DNA of 5,760 nucleotides from Clostridium sp. CAG:138. GTDB taxonomy: Bacteria > Bacillota > Clostridia > Christensenellales > CAG-138. Location of the stretch: NCBI GenBank assembly GCA_000435055.1, contig FR879706.1, positions 27,682 to 33,441 on the forward strand, read 5' to 3'. The translations under genes and the position numbers were made by a program. Numbering within the stretch: the first letter of the stretch is position 1; each line of letters starts with the position of its first letter. The notes beneath the pieces are model-generated. The model worked only from the letters and a program-made list of their open reading frames with translations, made no database searches and had not been told where the DNA came from. This document shows, one piece after another, positions 1 to 5,760 of the stretch.

Positions 1-361
1 CGCACAACGCTCCGCGCTGCCATCCGCCGTCTGACGGAAATGGGCAGCCTGTAACAGCCTGAAGGGATCAGGAACATATGCTGCGCCGCCCAAGCGGGAG
101 CGCAATCTTCAGGATGCAAAGTCCACCACGGAATCTGTCAGAGGGGAGGAAAGCATCGGAATTACCTACGCCGCAGAATCGGAAGCAAGGCAGCTTTGCA
201 TAGAGGAAGGTGGCAGCCTGTTCTTCCTGACCGGCATTGCCCGGGATTACAATAACGTTCCGGTGGAATTCTTCAAGTCGGCGGCGCGGCCGGATATGGT
301 TCGCTTTTCAAGCATTCTGCGCAAGCATCGGACGGAGCCTGAAAGGAGACAACCTCTATGA
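1..361 (+). pseudogene. Remnant of a GntR/UTRA-family transcriptional regulator (frameshifted, internally deleted, 5' end off window)
   Basis: The first 51 bases read RTTLRAAIRRLTEMGSL, the recognition helix and following helix of a GntR winged helix-turn-helix, then hit TAA at 52-54. One frame over, the wing continues (NSLKGSGTYAAPPKR, from about 53) and runs on to a UTRA C-terminal half: an EARQLCIEEGG segment, then VPVEFF and RPDMVRFSSILRK. The frameshift lies near 50-55. The first half of the ligand-binding UTRA domain, roughly 70 residues, is missing between the wing and the EARQL segment, so this is a deletion as well as a frameshift and not just a base-call error. The second frame ends in TGA at 359-361, overlapping the frlD start as ATGA. 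By family and position it was probably a local repressor of the sugar-amine operon, like FrlR (inference). It is very unlikely to be functional. Confidence 0.8.
342..348 (+). promoter_or_regulatory. Shine-Dalgarno site of frlD
   Basis: AAAGGAG sits 9 bases before the ATG at 358. It lies inside the last codons of the decayed regulator frame, so the ribosome site has been kept although the gene carrying it is broken. Confidence 0.8.
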
Positions 362-1152
362 AACTGGCAGCAGTCGGAAGTAACTGCGTTGACTTCTACA
401 ACAATATTGAAAACGGAAAGGCCTATCCCGGCGGCAGCCCCGTCAACGTGGCGGTCTATACCGTTCGCCTGGGGGGCGAGGCCTCCTATACCGGCCCGGT
501 GGGCGATGACGTCTACGGAAAAATCATGCAGGAGGCCATTGCGGCCAAGGGTGTGGATACCTCCCATCTGTACGTCAAACCCGGCAAGACCGCCGTCTCT
601 CAGGTGGAGCTGCTGGAGGGTGAACGGGTATTCGGCGATTATGAAGAGGGCGTTCTGGAGGACTATACCCTCTCCGAGGAGGATATGGACTTCATCCAGA
701 CCCATGACATGGTGGTTTGTGACCTGTGGGGCAAGGTTGAGGGGCAGTTCCGGGCGCTGAAGGCTCGGGGCATCCCCACTGCCTTTGACTGCGCCACCCG
801 TCCCGAGGACGAGGCCAGCCGGATCGCCATGCCCCATACAGACTACCTCTTCTTCTCCAGTGATGACGGCGACACACCTGCCCTACGGGATCAGATGAAG
901 GGCTACCACTCCCGGGGTCCCAAGCTGGTCATTGCCCTGCTGGGCGAGCATGGCAGTCTGTGCTACGACGGAAGCGAGTTCCATAAATTCGGCATCGTTC
1001 CCTGTGAACACCTTGTGGACAGCATGGGCGCGGGCGACAGCTATATCGCCGGCTTCCTGTACGGCATTGTGGAGGGGCTGCCCATCGATGAGGCCATGCA
1101 GAAGGGAGCGGCCAACGCCACCGAGACGCTGAAGTATTTCGGCGCCTGGTAA
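358..1152 (+). CDS. frlD: Fructoselysine 6-kinase (PfkB/ribokinase family)
   Basis: A 264-residue cytoplasmic sugar kinase, close to the length of E. coli FrlD (about 261 residues). It would phosphorylate fructoselysine at the sugar C6 using ATP, giving the substrate of FrlB. Visible features are the N-terminal core (AAVGSNCVDFY, residues 4-14), the glycine-rich substrate loop YPGGSPVNVAVY (23-34), VGDDVYG (48-54), RVFGDYEEGVL (90-100), the ATP-site strand ALLGEHGS (193-200) and the PfkB signature DSMGAGDSYIAGF (221-233) with catalytic Asp227. The C-terminus GAW and the RVFGDY-EGV and LSEED stretches match FrlD as I remember it, which sets it apart from ribokinase or fructokinase. The ATG at 358 is supported by a good Shine-Dalgarno site. 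The reading frame is intact although both flanking regulator genes are broken. A related fructosamine kinase is the main alternative. Codons are rich in GCC, CCC, ACC and CGG. Confidence 0.9.
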   Translation: MKLAAVGSNCVDFYNNIENGKAYPGGSPVNVAVYTVRLGGEASYTGPVGDDVYGKIMQEAIAAKGVDTSHLYVKPGKTAVSQVELLEGERVFGDYEEGVLEDYTLSEEDMDFIQTHDMVVCDLWGKVEGQFRALKARGIPTAFDCATRPEDEASRIAMPHTDYLFFSSDDGDTPALRDQMKGYHSRGPKLVIALLGEHGSLCYDGSEFHKFGIVPCEHLVDSMGAGDSYIAGFLYGIVEGLPIDEAMQKGAANATETLKYFGAW

Positions 1153-1517
1153 GAAAAAAATGTACGGCGCTGCCCTTCGAAAATGAGCCGGCGGATGAGT
1201 ATGCTGCGACCCGGCAGACGGTTCGCAACGCCATTGACACGCTGGCGAACGAAGGTCTGCTGCGGCGTGTGGTGGGAAAAGGCGTCTTTGTCCCGGGAAG
1301 CCACATCGAACGGGATCCGGAAGTACTGAAAGGGTTTACCCAGACCATGCCGGATCGAAATGCGATGCCCTCTATCAAGGTTCTCAAGAAAATGATACGC
1401 CCTGCCGGAGCAAAGTACGTCATGATGTTTGGTATTCATCCGCAAGATGAGATATTCTATATCAAGCGGATGTGCTATGGCCATATGTATCCGGAAGCAC
1501 CGGGGAATCATGAATGA
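1153..1517 (+). pseudogene. Second GntR/UTRA-family regulator remnant (both ends missing)
   Basis: In the frame ending at TGA 1515-1517, the sequence from about 1170 reads LPFENEPADEYAATRQTVR, a clear version of the GntR pattern LPTExELAxxYxVSRQTVR. It is followed by NAIDTLANEGLLRRVVGKGVFV (helix and wing) and the first half of a UTRA domain (LKGFTQTMPDRNAMPSIKVL, then DEIFYIKRM). It then stops, so the second half of UTRA is missing. The first 25-30 residues of the helix-turn-helix domain are missing too. The homologous frame abuts the frlD stop codon with no in-frame ATG, and the nearby ATG at 1160 after a run of seven A is in another frame. The DNA-recognition helix differs from that of the remnant before frlD, so these are two regulators rather than a simple duplication. 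Translation from an internal codon could give only a non-functional fragment. Confidence 0.8.
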
Positions 1518-1633
1518 CCCTACCGGGACAAAGCGATTCAGCACGCTTTCCGATTCTTCCGCAATATGGATATGAAAACCACATCAATTTATTAGCAAGT
1601 CGCGTCTTTTGACAGGAAAGGATCGAATATAGT
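1518..1633 (+). other. Intergenic debris between the regulator remnant and frlB, with the frlB ribosome site
   Basis: No gene is recognisable here. The frame of the preceding remnant continues past its stop for 25 codons (containing YRDKAIQHAFRFFRNMDM) to a TAG, but I could not match that stretch to UTRA or another family. The useful element is AGGAAAGGA at 1614-1622, a Shine-Dalgarno sequence 11 bases before the frlB ATG. That spacing is slightly long but workable. Confidence 0.5.
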
Positions 1634-2698
1634 ATGAATTACGAATCGAAAACTTGGGCCGAGGCCAAGGGTGCCTGCCTGAGAAACTTCAACGAGCAGG
1701 GCGATATCGACAGTGTCAACGGTGCGCTGGCTCTGCGTCCCAAGATTGAGAAAATCGTGGATCAGATCTGGGAGGAAGGCTTTGACAACATCTATTTCAT
1801 CGGTATCGGCGGCACCTACGCTTCCGCGATGCAGGTTGAGGTCTATATGCGGGGCAAGTCTTCTCTGCCTGTATATGTGGAGAATGCTGCGGAGTACCTG
1901 ACAACCGGCAACAAGCGGCTGACTGACCGCTCTGTGGTCATTTACTCCACCGTCTCCGGCAACACCAAGGAAATGGTGCAGCTCATTGACACTGTGAAGG
2001 CTCGGGGCGTGCGGGTGTTCGCCTTCATCGATACCCCCGGCTCCACCCTGACCCGGGAGGGCAAGTGGGATTATCTGGTGCTCTACCCCAAGAACGAGCA
2101 GCTGAAATTCTTCATGGTCGCCAACTACCTGATGTACAAGAACGGCGAATTCCCCGACTATGACCGCTACAATCAGGAGATGGAAGCCCACCTGGCGCTG
2201 GATCTGGTGAATATTGAAAAAATTTCCGACGCATGGGCCTATGACTACGCGGAAAAGAAGGTTGCCTTCCTGAAGGAGCATCCCGATCTTCCCCACTACT
2301 TTGTGGGCGCCGGCAACCAGTGGGGCGCTACCTACTCCTATGCCATGTGCTACTGGGAAGAGCAGATGTGGATTCGCACCAAGTCCATTACCTGCCCCGA
2401 GTTCTTCCACGGTATGCAGGAAATCCTGGTGGCAGATACCCCTGTGACCCTGTTCATGGGTGAAGACGAGCAGCGTCCTCTGGCAGAGCGGGTGGCCCGG
2501 TTCCTGCCTAAGGTCTGCGGCAACTATACCGTTATCGACACAAAGGAGCTGCCCATGGAGGGCATCAGTCCCGAATTCCGGGGCTCACTGTCCCATCTGA
2601 TGATGCACGCCGTGAACAACCGTGTGGATGCTTACATGGAACTGTTCCTGCGCCATCCGCTGTCCATCCGCCGTTACTACCGGCAGTTTGATTATTGA
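1634..2698 (+). CDS. frlB: Fructoselysine-6-phosphate deglycase (double SIS domain)
   Basis: A 354-residue cytoplasmic protein with two sugar isomerase (SIS) folds. The first holds IYFIGIGGTYASAM (53-66) and the phosphosugar-binding serine loop IYSTVSGNTKEM (103-114); the second holds YFVGAGNQWGATYSYAM (222-238). EFFHG at 256-260 matches the EFxHG motif of FrlB and related deglycases, which use Glu and His in catalysis; Glu242 aligns with another conserved Glu. The C-terminus RRYYRQFDY resembles the RRYYxxxxEY end of E. coli FrlB, as I recall it. The reaction expected is fructoselysine 6-phosphate plus water to glucose 6-phosphate and lysine. The kinase gene upstream favours FrlB over GfrF (glucoselysine-6-phosphate deglycase), which works with PTS-delivered substrate. 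Glucosamine-6-phosphate synthase-type isomerase is less likely, because there is no glutaminase domain. The frame ends in tandem stops, TGA then TAG. Confidence 0.87.
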   Translation: MNYESKTWAEAKGACLRNFNEQGDIDSVNGALALRPKIEKIVDQIWEEGFDNIYFIGIGGTYASAMQVEVYMRGKSSLPVYVENAAEYLTTGNKRLTDRSVVIYSTVSGNTKEMVQLIDTVKARGVRVFAFIDTPGSTLTREGKWDYLVLYPKNEQLKFFMVANYLMYKNGEFPDYDRYNQEMEAHLALDLVNIEKISDAWAYDYAEKKVAFLKEHPDLPHYFVGAGNQWGATYSYAMCYWEEQMWIRTKSITCPEFFHGMQEILVADTPVTLFMGEDEQRPLAERVARFLPKVCGNYTVIDTKELPMEGISPEFRGSLSHLMMHAVNNRVDAYMELFLRHPLSIRRYYRQFDY

Positions 2699-2716
2699 TA
2701 GCCTTCCTCTCCTTAC

Positions 2717-2775
2717 TCCCTGCTGCGGGGGCTTCGGCACCCAAAGCGGGCTGAGCGAGGGATTGTCAGCTCCCG
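2717..2775 (+). promoter_or_regulatory. Possible structured leader / antiterminator region between frlB and the btpA remnant
   Basis: Two structures can be drawn by eye. One is a hairpin closed by a C(UUCG)G tetraloop: GGGGGC at 2727-2732 pairs with GCACCC at 2737-2742 (one G-A mismatch), and shorter outer pairings GCT/AGC and TCCC/GGGA reach 2717-2762. The other pairs CGGGCTGA at 2747-2754 with TCAG-CT-CCCG at 2766-2775 with a 2-base bulge. That would use up the left arm of the terminator that follows, so the two are mutually exclusive. It matches no riboswitch or T-box class that I know. Folding energies were not calculated. Confidence 0.3.
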
Positions 2776-2796
2776 GCTGTGCCCGGGAGTTTTTTT
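2768..2796 (+). terminator. Rho-independent terminator after frlB
   Basis: CTCCCGG (2770-2776) and CCGGGAG (2783-2789) form a perfect 7-bp GC-rich stem with a 6-base loop, extendable by G-T and A-T pairs at the base, followed directly by seven T (2790-2796). It ends the frlB transcript. Only two bases separate the T run from the Shine-Dalgarno site of the btpA remnant, so it sits where an attenuator for that gene would be. Confidence 0.8.
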
Positions 2797-2798
2797 GC

Positions 2799-3120
2799 AA
2801 AGGAGAATGTGTATGCTTGGGACCGAGCAATTGTTTCATATCAAAAAGCCCATCATTGCCATGCTGTATCCGGATGCACTGAAAATGCTCTGTTTTATCA
2901 ATCCGGAGTCAGACAGGATCCGGACACACGCCCTCTGTCAGAGATTGCCCGCTCCGCGATCTTTAATGCTCACCCGGACGGCCTGTGCATCAGTGCCAAC
3001 GCCGCCGGTCAGGATGTGAATGATGCGCTGATCGCCAGCGTAAAGCAGGCAGCGCCGGAAGCGGCGGTGCTCTGCAATACCGGCTGCCGGCCGGATACCA
3101 TCGCCCGGAAGCTGCCCTAA
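2799..3120 (+). pseudogene. BtpA-family protein remnant (frameshift and large internal deletion)
   Basis: A good Shine-Dalgarno site (AAAGGAG, 2799-2805) precedes an ATG at 2813 that opens MLGTEQLFHIKKPIIAML, the usual N-terminus of BtpA-family (TIM-barrel) proteins. About 20 codons in, the similarity is lost. From about 2917, in another frame, it resumes with the C-terminal part of the family: DTRPLSEIARSAIFNAHPDG, CISANAAGQD, then AVLCNTGCRPDTIARKL, ending at TAA 3118-3120. A normal member has about 260-270 residues. About 20 N-terminal and 65 C-terminal residues remain here, so some 150 are deleted and the final helix is also lost. The chemical role of this family is poorly defined; members occur near sugar-phosphate catabolic genes, which fits this position (inference). 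The product would not fold as a barrel. Confidence 0.72.
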
Positions 3121-3152
3121 GTTCGGATTTAACCAGTATGTGTCCACCACGC

Positions 3153-3186
3153 AATTAAAAACACCGAGTTTTCGGTGTTTTTAATT
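3153..3186. terminator. Bidirectional terminator between the converging units
   Basis: A perfect 15-bp inverted repeat (3153-3167 and 3172-3186) with the 4-base loop GTTT. Its core is AAAAACACCGA / TCGGTGTTTTT, so both strands read a GC-containing stem ending in a run of T. It can end the + strand frl transcript and the - strand lepA-hemW transcript. The 82 bases from here to the hemW stop codon (3187-3268) are AT-rich and hold no gene. Confidence 0.82.
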
Positions 3187-3268
3187 TATCATTTTGCTAA
3201 TTATAATTTTGCTGACTTTTTTGCAGCCTGCGCCGCAATAATTTTATTTTAATATTCCGAATTGAATT

Positions 3269-4411
3269 TTACATGAAGTTTAAAAGCACTTCATTTTGAA
3301 AATCCAGTCCGCGCTGTGTAAGCCGCATTGAATCATCCGTAACTTCCATATTCCCCGCAAGGACAGCATCGCTCACGGCGGAGGCATAGTGCTCAACGGG
3401 GTCAATGCCGAAGCGCTGTGCGAATTCCGCGCGATTAATACCCTTTATCTTTCTGAGACCGACCATGATGCACTCGAACATCTCATCCCCGCGGGAAATC
3501 TCTTCGGTCATTTCAACGGGCAGCTTTCCGTCGTTAAGTGCGGCATTGTAACCGCTGAGCTCCGCTTTGTTTGCAAAACGAACCCATTTGCCGTTGACAT
3601 GAAGTGCGGAGTGCGCATTCAGCCCAAGACCGAGATAGTCGCCGTTTGCCCAATAGTTCAAATTATGGCGGCATTCGCGGCCCGGAAGGGCAAAGTTGGA
3701 TATTTCATAACGCTCGTAGCCAAAGTCACGGAGCAGGTCGAAGCCGGCATCTTCCATATCAGCAACGGCATCTTCGTCGGGAAGCTCGATTGAACCGTTC
3801 CGCACTGCTTCAAACAGGGGCGTTCCCTCGGCAAGAATGAGAGCATAGGATGAAATATGTTCCGCCCCGAGTTCCGCCGTGCGCCGTATCGTGTCAAGAT
3901 AAGATTCGAAACTCTGTCCGGGAAGGCCGTGCATGATATCAACATTGATGTTGTCGAAACCTGCCTGCCGTGCAAGCTTAAATGCACGGAAAAAATCTGC
4001 GGCGGTGTGAATGCGTCCGACTGCCTTAAGAACGGCGTCATCGGCACTCTGAAGTCCGAACGAAATACGGTTGATTCCGCAGGCACGATATTGAACGAGT
4101 TTTTCGAGTGAAACGGATTCCGGATTGCATTCGATTGAAATTTCCGCATCGGCGGGGAAAACAAAGCTTTCGCGGAGTTTCGCCGCAAGGCGCGGAATCA
4201 TCCCTGAGGGCAAAAGACTCGGCGTTCCGCCGCCGATGAATACGGTTTCAAACTCCTTTTTCGGGAGCATCGGCGAAATAAGGTCGATTTCCCTGAAAAG
4301 GGCTTTGAAATATTGCTCAAATGCGTCCTGTTCGCATCCGCCGAAACTTACAAAGTCGCAGTATGCGCATTTTTTCCTGCAAAACGGAATGTGAATATAA
4401 AGTCCGCTCAT
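3269..4411 (-). CDS. hemW: Radical SAM heme chaperone HemW (HemN-like, formerly called coproporphyrinogen III oxidase-like)
   Basis: A 380-residue protein of usual HemW length. The N-terminus LYIHIPFCRKKCAYCDF carries the CxxxCxxC iron-sulfur motif (Cys11, 15, 18) for a [4Fe-4S] cluster and S-adenosylmethionine. The residue after CxD is Phe, as in HemW, where true HemN has a further Cys (CxxxCxxCxC). Other radical SAM landmarks are FIGGGTPSLL (58-67), ECNPE (94-98), ISFGLQS (116-122) and DIMHGLPGQ (158-166). HNLNYW (249-254) is the HNxxYW motif tied to heme binding in HemW, and a HemN C-terminal domain follows. It is thought to bind heme and hand it to respiratory proteins; it is not expected to oxidise coproporphyrinogen. 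The ATG at 4411 is chosen over a TTG five codons upstream, because GGAG lies 6 bases before the ATG and the TTG would overlap the lepA stop. Confidence 0.93.
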   Translation of the reverse strand: MSGLYIHIPFCRKKCAYCDFVSFGGCEQDAFEQYFKALFREIDLISPMLPKKEFETVFIGGGTPSLLPSGMIPRLAAKLRESFVFPADAEISIECNPESVSLEKLVQYRACGINRISFGLQSADDAVLKAVGRIHTAADFFRAFKLARQAGFDNINVDIMHGLPGQSFESYLDTIRRTAELGAEHISSYALILAEGTPLFEAVRNGSIELPDEDAVADMEDAGFDLLRDFGYERYEISNFALPGRECRHNLNYWANGDYLGLGLNAHSALHVNGKWVRFANKAELSGYNAALNDGKLPVEMTEEISRGDEMFECIMVGLRKIKGINRAEFAQRFGIDPVEHYASAVSDAVLAGNMEVTDDSMRLTQRGLDFQNEVLLNFM

Positions 4412-4417
4412 GGTTTT

Positions 4418-4421
4418 CTCC
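4418..4421 (-). promoter_or_regulatory. Shine-Dalgarno site deciding the hemW start
   Basis: On the - strand, GGAG followed by AAAACC leads to ATG at 4411-4409. The ribosome site falls inside the 11-base gap after the lepA stop (4425-4423), which supports cotranscription. It also rules against the in-frame TTG at 4426-4424, which has no such site at a good distance. Confidence 0.75.
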
Positions 4422-4422
4422 G

Positions 4423-5760
4423 TCAATTAATGCGCAGAACGCTCATGAATGCTTCACTGGGCAGCTCTACGGAACCTATCTGTCTCATGCGCTTTTTACC
4501 TTCTTTTTGCTTTTCAAGCAGCTTCTTTTTACGCGTGATGTCGCCGCCGTAGCATTTTGCAAGAACATCTTTGCGAAGAGCACGCACGGTCTCTCTGGCA
4601 ATGATTTTGCCGCCGATCGCAGCCTGAATCGGAATTTCAAACTGCTGCCGGGGAATGACTTCCTGAAGCTTTTCGGCGACGGCACGCCCTTTTGCGTACG
4701 CCTTGTCACGGTGAACGATGGTCGAAAGCGCGTCGCACATATCGCCGTTAAGCAGAAAATCGAGCTTAACGAGATCGGAGGGGACGTATTCGCTGATTTC
4801 GTAATCAAACGATGCATAGCCCCTGCTGCGGCTCTTCAGACTGTCGAAAAAGTCAAAGATGATTTCGTTCAGCGGGATGGAGTAGGAAAGTTTTACGCGA
4901 GTCGGGTCAAGATAGACCATATCGATGAAGATACCGCGCTTTTCGATGCAAAGCTCCATAATCGTGCCGACATACTCCGGCGGGGTCATGATGTGTGCGG
5001 AACACATGGGTTCTTCCATGCGTTCGATTTCCGTAGGTGCGGGCAGGTTCGCGGGGTTGTCGATCCAAACTTCGCTGCCGTCCGTCATGATAACGCGGTA
5101 AATTACGCTGGGCGCAGTGGTAACAAGATCAAGATCAAATTCGCGTTCGAGTCGCTCCTGTGCAATTTCCATATGTAAAAGCCCGAGGAAACCGCAGCGG
5201 AAGCCGTAGCCGAGTGCCTGACTGGTTTCGGGTTCAAAACTGATGGAAGCATCGTTCAGAATGAGTTTCTCAAGCGCATCGCGCAGGTTTTCGTAATCCG
5301 CACCGTCGGCGGGATAAATTCCGCAGAATACCATGGGGTTTGCGTGCTTATAACCGTGCAGCGGCTCCTTGGCAGGGTTTGCCGCAAGGGTTATCGTGTC
5401 GCCGACTTTGGTTTCGGCAACAGATTTAATGGATGCGGAAATGTATCCGACTTCGCCGGCGGAAAGCTCGTCCGTTGGCTTAAGGCTTGGGGAGAACACG
5501 CCGACTTCCGTAACGTCGAATTCATTGCCTGTGTGCATGAAGCGGATTCTGTCGCCTGCACGCACAACGCCGTCCATGATGCGCACATAGCTCAGCGCAC
5601 CCTTGTAATTATCGTAAAAACTGTCAAAAATCAATGCACGCAGCGGCTTTTCTGTATCGCCCTTCGGCGCGGGAAAATCCGTCACGATGCGCGCAAGCAC
5701 CTGTTCAACGTTCAGACCCGTTTTCGCGGAAACTCGCGGAGCATCCTCGGCAGGAATGCC
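4423..5760 (-). CDS. lepA: Elongation factor 4 (LepA, back-translocating ribosomal GTPase), 5' end beyond the window
   Basis: The C-terminal 445 residues of LepA; the family has about 600, so some 155 N-terminal residues with the main GTPase motifs lie past the right edge. The visible part starts at the end of the G domain with the G5 motif SAKTG (11-15). Next come the EF-Tu-like beta barrel (LRALIFDSFYDNYKGALSYV), the domain III hallmark GFRCGFLGLLHMEIAQERLE and the TTAPSVIYRV strand, and the EF-G domain V-like segment (EPMCSAHIMTPPEYVG). It ends in the LepA-specific C-terminal domain: IPRQQFEIPIQAAIGGKIIA, VLAKCYGGDITRKKKLLEKQ and the KEGKKRMRQIGSVELPSEAF tail. It acts on stalled or mistranslocated ribosomes in the cytosol and at the membrane. 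The GTG at 5700 is an internal Val (VEQVLARIV), not the start, since the frame stays open and family-like to the edge. hemW follows 11 bases downstream. Confidence 0.97.
   Translation of the reverse strand, partial: GIPAEDAPRVSAKTGLNVEQVLARIVTDFPAPKGDTEKPLRALIFDSFYDNYKGALSYVRIMDGVVRAGDRIRFMHTGNEFDVTEVGVFSPSLKPTDELSAGEVGYISASIKSVAETKVGDTITLAANPAKEPLHGYKHANPMVFCGIYPADGADYENLRDALEKLILNDASISFEPETSQALGYGFRCGFLGLLHMEIAQERLEREFDLDLVTTAPSVIYRVIMTDGSEVWIDNPANLPAPTEIERMEEPMCSAHIMTPPEYVGTIMELCIEKRGIFIDMVYLDPTRVKLSYSIPLNEIIFDFFDSLKSRSRGYASFDYEISEYVPSDLVKLDFLLNGDMCDALSTIVHRDKAYAKGRAVAEKLQEVIPRQQFEIPIQAAIGGKIIARETVRALRKDVLAKCYGGDITRKKKLLEKQKEGKKRMRQIGSVELPSEAFMSVLRIN

Noticed and set aside
247..837. 196-codon open frame on the - strand opposite frlD
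   Set aside because: Antisense shadow of the FrlD coding region; no recognisable domain.
1609..1638. TTGACA (1609-1614) as a promoter -35 box for frlB
   Set aside because: The only -10-like hexamers are TATAGT at a 13-base spacing (too short) and TATGAA, which overlaps the start codon. Transcription would begin inside the gene.
1592..2410. 272-codon open frame on the - strand opposite frlB
   Set aside because: It is the antisense shadow of a clearly recognised gene with third-position GC bias. Its translation shows no family motif.
121..3151. Ten-base direct repeat GTCCACCACG at 121-130 and 3142-3151, as possible attachment or insertion ends flanking the frl block
   Set aside because: Several shared 10-mers are expected by chance in a window this long. 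The left copy lies inside the regulator remnant, not at its border, and no integrase or transposase is present.
3200..3207. TATAAT on both strands in the AT-rich spacer, as a promoter
   Set aside because: No -35 box lies at a suitable distance, and both directions lead into a terminator or the antisense end of hemW. Probably chance in AT-rich DNA.
4321..5178. 285-codon open frame on the + strand opposite lepA and the hemW start
   Set aside because: The - strand encodes unmistakable LepA and HemW motifs throughout, and the + frame is low-information and without a ribosome site.
5698..5700. GTG as a possible lepA start
   Set aside because: The frame stays open to the window edge and the upstream residues are LepA-like (SAKTG), so this is an internal valine.

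Overview
The window reads as chromosomal DNA from a moderately GC-rich anaerobic Firmicute, most likely a gut Clostridia/Oscillospirales-type bacterium. That placement is inferred from protein resemblance, Shine-Dalgarno sites and gene content; no 16S rRNA gene is present. It holds two unrelated transcription units that converge on a strong two-way terminator near 3153-3186.

Left part (1-3150, + strand): the catabolic core of a fructoselysine (Amadori product) pathway. Two intact genes encode an FrlD-type PfkB sugar kinase (fructoselysine 6-kinase, 358-1152) and an FrlB-type SIS-domain deglycase (fructoselysine-6-phosphate deglycase, 1634-2698). Together they would turn fructoselysine into glucose 6-phosphate and lysine. 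Everything around them in this unit is broken. A frameshifted and internally deleted GntR/UTRA regulator lies before frlD. A second, different GntR/UTRA remnant lies between frlD and frlB. A BtpA-family remnant with most of its middle missing follows frlB, behind a terminator-like hairpin. No uptake system is visible.

Right part (3269-5760, - strand): a housekeeping pair, lepA (elongation factor 4; its 5' end lies beyond the right edge) followed 11 bases later by hemW (radical SAM heme chaperone). The pair is typical of Firmicutes, but the hrcA-grpE-dnaK genes that often follow are absent; the frl remnant cluster faces it instead.

The halves differ in synonymous codon choice: the left favours GCC, ACC, CCC and CGG, the right GCG/GCA, ACG, CCG and CGC/CGT. 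With the short AT-rich spacer at 3187-3268, this suggests that the frl segment was acquired horizontally, or that two genomes were joined in assembly. I see no RNA genes, CRISPR array, transposase or defence system. The most notable content is the selective survival of the two enzyme genes among decayed neighbours, and a possible attenuator before the btpA remnant.
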